Source of the DNA: Typha latifolia
Taxonomy: Eukaryota; Streptophyta; Magnoliopsida; Poales; Typhaceae
Direction: 5' to 3'
Assembly (NCBI GenBank): GCA_019914945.1
Contig: CM034109.1
Span: 9,788,479 to 9,852,478, forward strand
DNA length: 64,000 nt
Shown: piece by piece, positions 24,536-37,800 of the stretch
Layout of the letters: every line of letters starts with the position of its first letter
Position numbering within the stretch: position 1 is the stretch's first letter
The notes under the pieces: generated by a model
Database searches by the model: none
What the model saw: only the letters and a program-made list of their open reading frames with translations
Told to the model about the DNA's origin: nothing
Translations under genes and position numbers: made by a program

Positions 24536-26267
24536 AGGTCCTGATATTTTCCTCTGATGCAGTGGCCGATATAGATCTTTCTTTTTCCGTGTAAATTCTT
24601 TTGTTGATTGACAAATCTTAGTCCATTTTTTAATATTTTATTTCTCCACAGCATATTTCTAGTATGAAGTAACAAATTAAAGATCTGTACACAGACTTTC
24701 ATTGCAATATTTAGTTCAAAGTCTACAGTGACGCATTCTGACTGAGATATAGTTTTGCAGAACTAGTAGAGCATCTTGCGAGCACTTGTTTGTTCCATTT
24801 TTGGGATTTGCTTTATTTATTTATTTTTTATTAAGTTGCTTGATTTTTGTTTATTGTGAAATGGCTAGTCCTGGTCCCCTTGCTATTCAAGTATTCATGA
24901 TAACAAAAGATCCATCTACGTGTCCTTACGATATCTAGGCACCAGATCTCCTGTCCAGCCTCAGTGAACGTACTTGCCACCGCATTGGCTGCTTACGGCG
25001 AACTAGTGGCTGCCAATTACGTTACCCAGCCCACGGAATTCCTGCAGTTGAGATTGCAGATGATCTTCTCCCAATGTTTTTTTTTTTCGATAAAACTTTT
25101 GGTCCTCTGTAGCCTTTTTTTTTTCTTTTCTCCTGAGAGCAATAGTATAATAGTAGGCCGCGGTTTATGCCAAGTGCTAATCCCGTGAAATTCAAACCCA
25201 AATTTACAAATCCTAGTCAAATCCACTCGTCTAGATTGGGTTCAAACTTTTTTTTTTAAAGACCCCCTGATTAGATAAAAATTTATTTGATATCAGGTAA
25301 ACCTTATTTACTTGAAGATAATAATATAGATTACCGTGTTCACAAGCTTATTGTCCCGATTGAGAAAAAAATTTCCCTTCTATTCTTCCATATTCTTCCA
25401 TAGTTTCTTCACCCGCCGCCTGCAACCTTTCTCTCTAAATTCTTTCTCCTTTTTCTTCTTCATTCTCCTTTTTACTTTTCTTTTCCTCTTTCCCCCCGCT
25501 CATTGATGTCATCATTTATCATTTTTGTAGCTATGTTACATGCATCTCCTCCTCAATTGGCATTATTGACGCCTCCACCCTCGACTTACTTATATTAGTG
25601 CTCTCACCACCTTTTTTTTTATTTGACGACATTTTCAACTCCGATTGCGCCACCCACCGGCTACTTATGACTCAACTTCGACAATTGGATTGACAATTGT
25701 TATACCAACCTTTGGTGCAATAGTATTAGGTTTGGGTCGGTGGTGTGAGGTTCTAAGATGGTTGAGGTGTTTCGATGGTTGATTCCTTCACATAACGCTG
25801 ACCCTTTGATATTTGCATTTCATTTCAGGCGAAATTATTAAAAATCTTTTGGTTCCATATGTCTCTCGCCATTCTTCTTGTGTGCTGCTGTTGTCATTGA
25901 AGACTAAGTGAGACGCTCATTTTGGATGCCTATCCTACGCGAGCTTCTTTCATTAAAATAGAAGAAGATTATTTTGCCCCTTTGATCGTCTGCAGCTCCG
26001 ATGCAGCAATTTCATACAAACCATGGAGGCAAAACGCTACCGAAACTCAACCAAGTCCGCGTGGTGACGCGTATCATACGATCACGACCATGATCACGTA
26101 CTCTGTCAGATATTTTATCCATGAGAAATTGATGATGATCTCTTGGTATCTCCTTTTCTTGTCGAGAGAACTCCCAGCGTCACAGGCTCCGCTTCCCACC
26201 CTCCCTCTTCGTGGGCTCCACCCCCTCCTCGTTCATCACACTTCTCCCTTTCGATCTCTACCCTCGT
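24536..26267. other. Intergenic region between golgin and kinase genes
   Basis: No gene is supported. T-rich stretches and decayed sequence are present at 25050-25900. The final 250 bases turn pyrimidine-rich and look like the promoter of the kinase gene. Confidence 0.55.
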
Positions 26268-26281
26268 AACCCTAACCCTAA
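26268..26281 (+). promoter_or_regulatory. Double telobox before the kinase gene
   Basis: AACCCTAACCCTAA lies 133-146 bases before the start codon, in a pyrimidine-rich leader-like stretch. Teloboxes near the start of transcription are common in plant housekeeping genes. Confidence 0.5.
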
Positions 26282-26413
26282 TTTTCCGATCTCCTCACCA
26301 AATCTTCGATCGAGATCTACCGCGACATCCCCGATCGTCTTCTTTCAACCGGTGCTGCGAGAATCGGAGGCGAAATCTAGGGTTTCCAAGGCATGCGATT
26401 TGATGGGTGAAGG

Positions 26414-29400
26414 ATGCCGGAGCTGCGCAGTGGAGTGCGCAGGGGGCGTGCGCAGGCGAATCCTGTAGTTCAAGCCGAGGGGCCGACCACTAGGAGGAGG
26501 AGAGCAGCGAGGAACAAGAAGACGATCGTGGATGAGGAGCCGGTAATTAGGGAAATCGACGTGAGAGAAGACGAAGGATTAGTTCGGGAAGAGAACAGGG
26601 AAGGGGTTGGGGAGAGGAAGATGGATGATTACGGAAGTGGGGCGAAGAGCGGAGATAAGGTTCTCGGTGGTGAAGATGAGGGGAGTACAGCCCCTATTCC
26701 GGAAAAGGTGGGGGTTTCTTGCTCTGTGTTACTCATTTTGATGATCATCGGGTAATTCTTGCGGTGTTTGCTCCTGGGAGCTGCAAGAATTTCTTGGAAA
26801 AGAGGAATAAGTTGATATCATTTGAAATTTATACGGTTTTGGTTTGATATTTGTTTAACCTTTTAATTTTGGAGATTTGACGTTCGATGGGACCTAGAAA
26901 TGAAAAAATGTCGAGATAATCTAGGATATACTACCATCACTTGGAGCTTTCTTGCGCCTTCTTTATGATGTATTTTCTTCCTTCTGATAACCATTGGTAT
27001 CCTTTAACTGGAACGGTAGTTCTTTATAGTCATATTTCTCTTTCTGCTAGTTATACATTTTTTTCTTGACTTTTCTATGTGATTAGATGATTTATGTGTA
27101 TCTTTGTTCCTGAGATAGGACATTAAACCCTTCAGTTGAGATAATATGTTTTATTTGTTTGTCTGTTTTTGAAATCAATCACTTGTTATCATTTGAGTTA
27201 GGCATAACATCACTTTTCTGATCTACATTAATCAGCTCTATGTTATATTCTTCTGGTCATGTTGATTTCATTTCTTATTGTCATTTCAGTTCATGTTATG
27301 ATCTTCTTATTATATTTGTCCAAGATATATCTTCTTTTCTTCCCTTTGTTTCTGCAGTACTGTTATCTATTGTGTCATTTTTTCTGTTTCTTCTTTGTTA
27401 CAGGTCAAGATTGGCAATTCACCAAATTATAGAGTTGAAAGGAAGCTAGGCAAAGGAGGATTTGGCCAAGTCTATGTTGGCCGTCGTACATCAGCTACCA
27501 ATACAAATGATAAAGCTACTGGCTGCAGCGCCATAGAGGTATTACTCATTATACTTTGTGTTTTATACAAGGAAATGGTGCTTCTTATACAGTTATGTTG
27601 GTTTCTTTATATGCTAGGTGGCATTAAAATTTGAGCATAGAAGCAGCAAAGGATGCAACAATGGACCCCCTTTTGAGTGGCAAGTTTACAAGTGAGGGAA
27701 TCTATTATCTTAACTTTCATGTTTCCCATGAAATCAAGATAAAATTATGATAATTATTTAATCTACATGATTGATTCACTTATGTAGCACCCTTGGTGGC
27801 ATTCATGGTGTCCCACGAGTTCATTACAAAGGACGCCAAGGGGATTATTACGTCATGGTATATGAAAATTTTCATTAATCTTTTAGACATGCAATGTTAT
27901 TGTTCCCGTACTTGCTGCTAGATGTTAATTTAATTGCCTAATCCTTTGCAGGTTATGGATATGTTGGGTCCAAGTCTTTGGGATGTTTGGAATAATAATT
28001 CCCACACGTAAGTTGTTTTGCCTTGAATAAGAGTGGTCATAAAATTCTAATAAACATTTATGTAAGTTGACCCCTTTCTGCTTTCCAACTTGTGCAGAAT
28101 GTCTGTTGAAATGGTTGCTTGTATTTCTATTGAAGCAATCTCTATACTAGAGAAGATGCATTCTAAAGGGTAAATCAATATAAGACCTTGTTTTCTCTAT
28201 TAACTGCTTTTATTTCCTTATCTCAAATGTTTGCTGTTCTACTTCCTCCCATGTTCACTCTATAATTAAAAAGCATTGTTAATTACAGATATGTTCATGG
28301 GGATGTTAAGCCTGAGAATTTCTTACTTGGGCCTCCTGGGACTTCTGAAGAAAAGAAACTCTTTCTCGTTGATCTCGGCTTAGGTAAAATGAATGATTTT
28401 CATTCATTACATAGCAGCATAATGTTCCTTTTCTTTCTGTATTACTATACTTTACACATGTTACAGACAATTACCTGAGAATCTTTGATATGTTATATTG
28501 TCATTTTTTTAAAAAAAATCACCATATTGTCAAATTTTTTTTTCGGATCAACATCTTTACAATTTGTTAACCACAGCCACCAGGTGGAAGGATACTTCAA
28601 CAGGTCTGCATGTTGAGTATGACCAACGGCCAGATGTTTTCAGGTTTACCTCAAACTTCATTGTTGTCAGAACGATGGACTCCTGCAAAAGTATATGGAG
28701 TTAGATATGAATTGTAGATCCATTTTTTATTCTTTTAACTGAAGTTCTGTTTCATACTTTATCTTGGCATTTCAGGGGAACTGTACGCTATGCTAGTGTT
28801 CATGCTCATCTAGGAAGGGTAGGAAGTAGGAGAGATGATTTAGAATCCCTTGCTTATACTCTGATTTTTCTTCTTCGAGGTCGTCTACCTTGGCAAGGAT
28901 ATCAGGTATGACTAGTTGAAATACTATTTGAAATAGATTGGCTTGTTCTTATTTTTAACATGAAGTTTTTTTCTACGCATCCAGGGAGAAAACAAAGGTT
29001 TCCTTGTCTGCAAAAAGAAGATGGCTACATCCCCTGAGTCTTTGTGTTGCTTTTGCCCACAACCCTTCCGCGAGTTTGTTGAGTATGTGGTCAACCTAAA
29101 GTTTGACGAGGAACCTAATTACGGAAGGTGTATTTCCCTTTTTGATAGCATTGTAGGTCCAAATCCAGATATCAGACCAATTAACACGGACGGTGCTCAA
29201 AAGGTATACCAGTGTTCTCTTTATGCCCTTCCAGTTGGACATTTTTTTTTCGGAAAGAAAAGGCAAAAGCTCTGTTTTATTGAAAGAGAAATTTCCAGTT
29301 GGACAGCAACATATGGGTTTCAGTACTATAAGAACCTAATCTTATTTTGGACTTTGTGAAGCTTATATTCCAGGTTGGTCAAAAGAGAGGTCGATTGATG

Positions 29401-30675
29401 ATGGAGGAAGAGGATGATGAGCAACCAAGGAAGAAAGTTAGAATGGGAATGCCTGCAACACAGTGGATAAGTGTTTACAATTCCGCTCGACCTATGAAGC
29501 AAAGGTACTGACAATGTTCTCAGCTAGGTGTTTGAGAAATAGCTGACCTCTCTTTTGTTGCAGGTATCATTACAATGTTGCAGATATGAGACTTGGTCAG
29601 CACGTTGAGAAAGGAAAAGAAGATGGTTTATATATCAGTTGTGTTGCATCTTGTTCAAATCTTTGGGCCTTGATTATGGATGCTGGCACTGGTTTTTCCT
29701 CTCAAGTTTATGAACTTTCACCACATTTTCTTCATAAAGTGAGTAACCTTCATTTTAAAGTTTCCAGAATTGCACTTCAGTTCTAATTAAAAGTTTAAAA
29801 CCCATCAGATTTGTATTACATTGCACTTGGTATATTTGTTACTATATCCTCTGATATTTCTTTAAAATATCCTCAAAGGAATGGATAATGGAACAATGGG
29901 AGAGAAACTACTACATTACTGCACTTGCTGGGGCAAGCAATGGGAGTTCCTTGGTAATAATGTCCAAAGGTGAATTCCTTAAACCCTATATTGTTTTGGA
30001 GTTTTGACAATTTTTAGATATTTTCTACTATACGGGTTCTCTCTTGAAACCTCTTCCAGGTACACAGTATGCACAGCAGTCCTATAAAGTTAGTGATTCA
30101 TTTCCTTACAAATGGATAAATAAGAAATGGAGAGAGGGCTTCTACGTGACCGCTATGGCAACTGCTGGAAGTAGATGGGGAATTGTCATGTCCCGAACTG
30201 CAGGATTTTCAGATCAGGTTACAGTTCTTTCTTTCTTTCTTCAATTTCCATTTGTTTTGGCTGTGCAAATGCCACATGGAATTGATTTATAATTATTTTC
30301 CTGATTAATTCCCCTTTCTCCAGGTTGTTGAACTTGACTTCTTGTATCCTAGTGAGGGTATTCATCGAAGGTGGGACGGTGGTTACCGTATAACTTCAAC
30401 GGCTGCAACATGGGACCAGGCTGCATTTGTTTTAAGCATACCAAGAAGGAAGCCTACAGATGAAACACAAGAAACACTCAGAACATCTGCTTTCCCGAGT
30501 CAACATGTGAAGGTAGGCGGATTACATATATTATGTTTACTTATTTCAGCTGATGATTGATGAGAACAGACATTTGGTTTCTTGTTGAATTATGGAATTT
30601 CTTGTTTCTTTGCAGGAGAAGTGGGCAAAGAACCTCTATATTGCATCTGTTTGTTACGGTCGTACAGTCTCATGA
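26414..30675 (+). CDS. Casein kinase 1-like kinase, HD16/EL1/MLK type
   Basis: Sixteen exons give 671 residues: 26414-26707, 27404-27538, 27618-27691, 27788-27857, 27952-28007, 28098-28169, 28289-28383, 28577-28643, 28776-28905, 28985-29203, 29374-29504, 29564-29738, 29879-29969, 30060-30217, 30324-30512 and 30616-30675. The N-terminus [14 protein letters not shown] is diagnostic for the rice HD16/EL1 and Arabidopsis MLK/PPK group. The kinase domain has the Gly loop [11 protein letters not shown] (114-124), VALK with Lys147, [10 protein letters not shown] with Asp239, and Asp262 in a DLG in place of DFG. A long C-terminal domain with repeated W-rich blocks follows, including [19 protein letters not shown]. 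Relatives phosphorylate Ghd7, DELLA, cryptochrome 2, PIF3 and histone H3, linking the gene to flowering and light or gibberellin signalling. The Arg of the HRD motif is absent, as is usual in this group. Confidence 0.95.
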
Positions 30676-33600
30676 AGTTCTCTTGTTACATGGGATGATG
30701 AAGCCATTACTCACTTTTGCAGCCATATCTTTTCCTCCCAAGGCTATTATTTCTTCAGCTTTTGCAGCTTGCTGTTATGTATGTGAGTCAGAATATCAAA
30801 TTTGACTTGGTACCATATCAATTATCAGACACAGCTGATACTGTGATACATAATGCAGCATTCCTACAAGGTTTTAAAGATGGCTTAGATGAGCTGTCAA
30901 ATTTTGGATTGGTTGCTGGGCATCCTTAATTATCATAAAATCTGTACAGTAATAAATGTTTCATTAGCACTGTTATTAACTTTTATTAGGCAGTCAATGT
31001 CTGACTATGTTATTAACTGAGAAATTGTATTCCTTTGAATATGAAGCAGATCAAGCCTGTAGTTTCAAAAATTAACATCCAATTGCTTTGACTTCTTTCT
31101 GTTAGGTAGCAAGTTTTCTTCTCTACTCAACATTATCACGAGTGAAAGCCATTAGCTATCTGTCATATTATCTCTATTTGGCTTTACCATTCTAGAAAGT
31201 CTGATGTAAGGAGAGGAATATCAGTCTTCAATCTGGATGGCTGTTTATGAATTACTACATTTCTGAATAGTCAAACATTAGATTGATTTTCATGTTATTT
31301 CCGACAGACCTTTCGAAGAACTTTCTGGAGAAGCAAGAGTATTGCATATTTCTGAAGAAGAATCTGAGAAAACTCTTGTTTGTTATAGCAGTTTGTTAGT
31401 ACTACAAAAGTGGACTAATGAAGGTGTAATTTCTTCTTTCCCTCTTTTCACATAAAGTGAACTTCTCACAGTCAAAAATTTACCATTTCATTCATTTAGT
31501 ATTTGACATCTCTTTTAAAGCAGTATCTATTGCGGACAAAATATACTTTAATTTATTATTTTCTCTCATAATTGGAAATATGTCAGTATTGTATTGCTTT
31601 TTCTGCCTACTCAGTTTTAGCTGAGTAGATGTGTAGTAGGTGCTAGCTTTGATGAAGAAGTGGTTTATTACTAGTGGTGAAATCTTTATTGCTGACTACC
31701 TTATGAGTTGCTTGATTTAATAGTATGAGAAACATGATTCATGTTACTTGCAGCATCCCACAAGCAGACCTTTTAAGCTGCTATTTTGTAATAGCATCAA
31801 TTGCATTTGAATGCTGCTATAAATTATGCAGTGTTTTTTCGGATATTAGAGGAATTACCCTGATGGCAATTCTTCAAGTTCCATAAATCAAGGAGAATGA
31901 TGTCAGCTTCTGCTCTGCAAGTTTGTGCCTCATTACCAAATCATCATAGTTTTTATTTTCTTGTTAGAAGAGCATGTTGCTCAGTAGTATCTCTCTGATG
32001 GATTTTAATTGTCCTGCTGGTACCTAAATGCAGAACCCTAGCTTATAATCTTTGGAGGATTAAAAACAGGAGATGAGCTGTTGGAAATTTGGTATGACTT
32101 TATCGGACCTGCACTATGTTTGTGTTGTGCTTTGTAGTTGAAGTTTAAATATGAGTTGTTTGCACATGATCCATCCTATCTATTTTATCCCTTTTTCTAA
32201 GCTAGTGTTGGGTTATTTGGTGGCTTCTAGTATATTTTTCTTTTCCTCATAAACTCATTATTTATTTAGAGACTTGAATATTACTGTTGCTTGTTTGGTA
32301 CATTTTTTAGAAGTTATTCAGCTAATAATTAAGTTTGTTGTCTAGCCGTATCAAGTCACTTTTTATTCTAGTACAATTTCTGTTATTATGCCCATTGCTT
32401 TATTTGTCTGTTGTTTGATTTATAATTTACATTTTTATATTGTATGCATCTCGATTGGTTTATTTTCATTTATTGGTCAACTAGATGAGCCGACAATTTA
32501 GCTTCCTCTAAGCTCCAAAAGTACAGGTTTAATTTCTTATATATGTTAATTAACTTGATCAACTCTCTGATTTTTTAGACTTTTTTGTCTTAATTCTAGG
32601 GTTATGGACACAAAAGAATTCATCTTGTATCTCTGCTGAACCTCAATATCAGTCATCAGTACACCTTTCATTCATGTTCTTTGAGTCTCTGCTTTCAGTT
32701 AATGACAAGTCTCAAGTTATGAAGCTTCCTTGGAAGAAAGGGGAACTTCTTAGATTATATGTCTAAGTTGATGCTAGCATATCAAGATTCAGTAGCTTGA
32801 GCGTATTTCTAGAAACATTGCAGCCAACTCAATCAGACGTACTTATGCTAGAGTTAGGTATCTAGCAGATTATGAATAGCAACTTTGTTTAGTGGTTAGG
32901 TGGTGGTAATGAAACTTCTGATTTACAGGGTACATGGACTCTGTTGTAGTAAATGTAAATTCCCAGATACTTGAGCTGCAGGTGGTTGACATTACTATAA
33001 GATGCAGATTTAGTGTTACAATTTTTGTCAAAGACATGCTTGAATTGCAACTAAAAGGAGAACTGAGAATATTTAAGGATGGAATCCATCTCTGAATTGA
33101 AAGGCTTTGCAGTTTGCACTAAGAGCATATACTGCATCAAGATGATTTTACTGAGCTTGATCTTTTATAATGTATCTTGATACACATGGAGCTTGATGTT
33201 TTACAATGTATCTTGATACACATGGAGCTTGATCTTTTACAATGTATCTTGATATACATGGAGCTTGATCTTTTACTGAACCTACCTAGATCAATGCGAT
33301 AATATTAATTCTAAATCTGGTTTCAGGCTATCTTAACACCTATAAACTATAAAGAAGTACTCATCTGATGATTTCTTTTAAGCTATAGTATTAAGATAAA
33401 AGTATACTGCTTTTAGATAATGTGTAAGCTTTATAAAACTACAGTTAATTCTTCTTAAGAGTTCTGTAATCTTGGAACTCCTCTTGCCCCTTTAATTTGT
33501 CAATATCTTTTTGTATCTGGATAACAAGGCTGCGGTAGGGTATTTGTGTCTCTGTAACAACAATAGCTTTTGTGGTATTTTTATGAGATCGGTCACTCTT

Positions 33601-34349
33601 ATTGCCACTGTTGTTTTATTGTTTTCTTTTGGCAGGGCAAGATTATTTTTCATGCGGTTAAGCTGATGTTGAAAGCAGATCTATTCGAGGAGATTATGGT
33701 GTTAGAGATCGGGGCCTTTTGTTTTCTCATTTTATTTTACTCTCTTTGTTCCTTTTCTTTTTCAAAAGATGGAGATCAGGTTTCGTTTTGTTTTGTGAAA
33801 AAGAAGTAACACTCTGGGCCTCTGAACTTTCATGTATGGATTGTATATCTGCTAGTGTGCTGGAATTTTATATACTTAGGCTTATATCCCCCACAGCAGA
33901 CGTAATATGGGTGGTCTTTCGCAATGTAGATGTATGCAATCTCAAGAGGTTGTTGGGTCGAATCCCTTGATGGAAATTTCTCTCCAAGCAGGACAAATGT
34001 GTGGCAAGCTGTGTGCGAAACTGCGAATGGATTTGGTCCAAATTATGTTCTGTTTATTGGAAATATTAGCTCCAAGTAGATTAATTCAGCTCGAAGTAAG
34101 GAAGCAAGAGGCCAGAGGTTGGATTTCTTTGTTATTATTGCTGAAGTAAAGATGCTCTTAGATGTGTAGAATTACTATCAAAGATAATTGTGGTTGCAAA
34201 TATAAGCAAGACAATTTAGGGTGTCCCTACTTTCCTGGAGGACTATCTATTTAAGTTGGTAGAAAACTAACAATATGAAGATATTTTAAAAGCAACTAGC
34301 CAGTGTTGACCTTCGAAAAATTTGAAGAACCAGTTTCCTCTGTTTCATT
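30676..34349. other. Long gene-poor spacer downstream of the kinase gene
   Basis: About 3.7 kb without a supported protein gene. T-rich, exon-like and intron-like patches suggest a long or alternatively spliced 3' untranslated region of the kinase, but this is inference. It contains a 36-bp tandem repeat at 33153-33276. Confidence 0.45.
33153..33276 (+). repeat. 36-bp tandem repeat, 3.4 copies
   Basis: Copies at 33153-33188, 33189-33224 and 33225-33260, plus a 16-base partial copy to 33276, differ by only a few bases. Each unit begins GAGCTTGAT and contains the palindrome TGTATC-TT-GATACA (one base altered in copy three). Confidence 0.95.
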
Positions 34350-34354
34350 GCGGG

Positions 34355-34393
<39 letters not shown>

Positions 34394-34410
34394 CGTCCAC
34401 GCTCACCGCA
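34350..34410 (+). pseudogene. tRNA-Phe (GAA) pseudogene lacking the B box
   Basis: The first 44 bases match nuclear tRNA-Phe exactly through the acceptor strand, D arm with A box (TAGCTCAGTTGG) and anticodon arm (CTGAAGA, anticodon GAA). About 12 bases of the variable loop and 5' T arm, with the B box GTTCGATCC, are missing. The 3' T strand and acceptor strand (CCACGCTCACCGCA) are intact. Total length is 61 instead of 73 bases. Without the B box and T stem it should be neither transcribed nor functional. Confidence 0.9.
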
Positions 34411-34415
34411 TTGTA

Positions 34416-34426
34416 TTTTTTTTTTT
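34416..34426 (+). terminator. T11 tract after the tRNA-Phe relic
   Basis: A run of 11 T starts six bases after the tRNA relic, as expected of an ancestral pol III terminator. Confidence 0.5.
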
Positions 34427-34835
34427 TGAGAAATTCCGAACCATATAGTCGGATTCGGGTTTTGTTGGATCCTGTCTATATATCCAATGAATTATTTAAA
34501 AAAAAATTATGAACAATAATTATATAAATCCAATCCTCAAATTATATAAATATAAGTCTTGGATTACAGTGATGTTTTCTAATTTTGAGAAAAACAAAGA
34601 TATTCATATTAACTGTATTATGCAAGAGAGTGCCATCCAACCACAGTGAATTATACCCATTTATCGATAAGACATCGTACATATATTACATTCTTCCACA
34701 GGTTTCTTTTCTTCTGTTTTGTGTACTAACTAGGATACAAAAGATTACTGGAGAAATAGAGCTCTGCTACAGCTTAAAATTAACATACAAAAACAGTGGT
34801 ATTGTAAAAGAGAGGTTCCCGCAAAAGCACTTGCT

Positions 34836-37800
34836 TCATTGCCATCGTTTTCCAGGCTTGGCTGAAGAAGCTTTTGTTTGGCTCGCAGTAGACTTCACAA
34901 TGCCTACAGAAGTGGTACGTATTAGTATGACATAATGTAACGGTACATAAGAGAATGCACTTAAGTTGTCCATCTAGAATAGTTTCCCGTATCCAAGCCA
35001 AAGATGGTCTTTCATGTAAAAACATGCCAACCACCACCAACCGTTTCAGTAGGAGGAACAAATGAATAACTTGTAAGAAGTCAATGAACACTTTTGGAAA
35101 AATTTCCATCAAAATATAAAGGGAGCAATGAGCATAATTATGAATGGAAAAATGCAAAATTTTAGCTAGTCTCTTTAAGAGGTGGATGCAGCTGTGGATC
35201 AATGCCTAGATTGTGGATCCAACCATGTTCAGGTTCCATTTTTCATCATTTTCCCAATTTCCCCACAAATTTCTTTAAATCAGAGTTCTTGAGTTTTGAC
35301 ATTTCACTTGACAGAAATATCAGCCTATGGCGTATCCTACAAACTCCATTATTGGCATAAATATCAACCTATGGCAATATTTTAACTCCACAAGCAATCT
35401 ATTTGCTGAAATTTAGAAATTTTACAAATTAAGAAATCCACTTCATGGGTGTGCAGTGCATAAATCACATTTGAAATCACAAACATATTATGTGACTATG
35501 AAAATAATCTTCTTCGTTAGTTTGCAGAACAAGAACCAAAGTTGCAGACCTAGAGAATTTTAAAAAATTTCTTGCACTGATATTTGGTAAGCATGAGTAA
35601 AAGTACATACTTGGAGACTTTAAAGAATCTTTCAATTTTGTCCGGGACATTGTTGTTTGTCCACTCTTTGCAGGAACTGATCTGGTAGCAGGTGGTGGAA
35701 CATTACGCCTGCATTTTAGAAAACTTATGTCAAACTTACATAGAATTTTATCATAGAATCCACCTTTACAACTTGAGAAACAATACTGGGAACTTATTTC
35801 AGTAGCATAGCTTGATCTTTTCTGATCTTCAAGTGCGATGCCGTCTTACCATCCTTAGTAAAGAAATGTTGTCGGTCATCACAAAGGTAAGGCAGCACAT
35901 TTGCATGAAACTAAAAATTTGTGTTTTCTAGTTTGGTGGTTCTGGACACTGAAAAGCGCATAACCGACATTTTCTTAAAGAATAATGGAGAAAACTAGGT
36001 CACTCTTTAAAAGGACAATCATTTGGTAGTGCCAACATTATCTAAAGATTAGCCATATTGTATCAGTAGATGGAGCAACTACACAATAAATCTTACATGC
36101 TCTCCAATGTCACATCTGCCGGCTTTCCTGAATGAAGGAATGGATTGAACTCAAAAGCATTCCCTATTGAAGGCTCAATGTCTTCTCCCGTCGAAAAGGC
36201 GCCATCTGATATGTCACTCAACCTTTCATCATAATCTCCTTCACCTAAGGCCATCAGATCCGAATCAACAGGTGAAGTGCGACCAGCATCCTCTCCATTT
36301 AGCTCAGAATCTTTATGGTTAAATTCTGTGTAACTATCAAGATCTGAAGAAACCCTGTCGGTAGACTTGATCAGTCTTCCACCTAATAATAACTGGCCCT
36401 GTTGGTTGGTCACACCAAGGGGGAGAATACCAGGAGAAGAGGAAGATTGTCTTAGCAAGTTTCCACCATTTCTTTCAGTTTTTGCATACAGAGGTTGGGC
36501 TTTGATAGTTTTAACCAGTTGCAATTGTTCAATTTCTTCATCTTTCCTAGCTATTGTGTCTTTTAGAGATGCCACCTGCAAAACAGTAGTAGAGAATGTA
36601 ATCCATACAATCAGCTTTCAAGTACGAACTTCATGCAGCACTGACATTAGCATAATGTGTGATGACACCAAACCACAAAATGTACAGCATACTACAAATT
36701 GATAAGAATCTGACCAGAGAGAACTCTTATTGTCTTATTAATAAAAGATGGCAGTCCTATAGTGTACTAAAGGTTTCATCTGAAAATTAGCAGACCTTCT
36801 TGAATAGGGATATCTGGTTATGTTTGAGCAAAGTAACAAAATCTAAAAGTCAGGTAGGACAAAACTATGTTTAGAAGCGGCTTAGAAATGATTATCTGCA
36901 AAACATTCATTATAGCCAACCATCACTAATTAGAGATGGCTGAAAAAGTGCCATTTTATTTAATCACAAATTATGAGCATGTTTAGTAATAGAACCTATA
37001 AATTACATATCTTCTATGAAGGTCCAACAGTCATGTCTATTCCTAGGAGGTAATTTGTTGCTTCTGTAATATTGAATATTCACTGTAACACTTGCTTTAA
37101 GACTTTCCAGTCAAGTTTGAACTTACCATTCCAGATGTTTGATGACATTCTATCAAAGGGCTTTAGTACCTATCTTGAAATTAAGTGATGCAATAAGAGA
37201 AAATTTGCAAAGTATAGGGAACTATTGGAGAGATGAGGTGAGTTAACCTGTTCCAACAGCTCTTTAATGTCTTTGCCCTCTTTGTTGCTCCTTGCAGCGC
37301 CCAACTCAACCCCGGACACCCTTTCAGCGAATTTTAAGGTGCTTATGGTTTCTGAGTATGATTCCACATCAGGATTTATCTGTACAAGCATCAGTGTCTT
37401 TGCTTGTCCACCTGAAGTTTAAGAAAGTTAAGGTAAGAGTATCATCAAGATGAGACGAGTATCAATGGCATATCCCAATACATCTGTCACATTATATGGT
37501 ATCAACATAAGTAATACAACTCTTTCTGGCAAAGACAATAAACTTGTTACCTAAGGAACTTTGAAGAACTTGTGTAAGTTTGCTATTTCTGTATGGAACA
37601 TGAGAACTCCTTTGTGCTAGAGCAGATATGACGTCTCCCAGAGCAGACAAAGATTTGTTAATATGCTGTGCCTCTTTGAGTCTATCACCAGTTGCTTCAG
37701 AGCGTTCAACTCTCTCACTTCCAGCAAGATCTATTAGATGGAGACAGCCTCTGGAAGTAGATCCATTCTTTGAATCCGCACCTCGAACATGAACGGTTAG

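Noticed and set aside
33153..33276. Regular 36-base repeats resembling a CRISPR array
   Set aside because: Units are directly adjacent with no spacers, and the DNA is plant nuclear; it is a simple tandem repeat.
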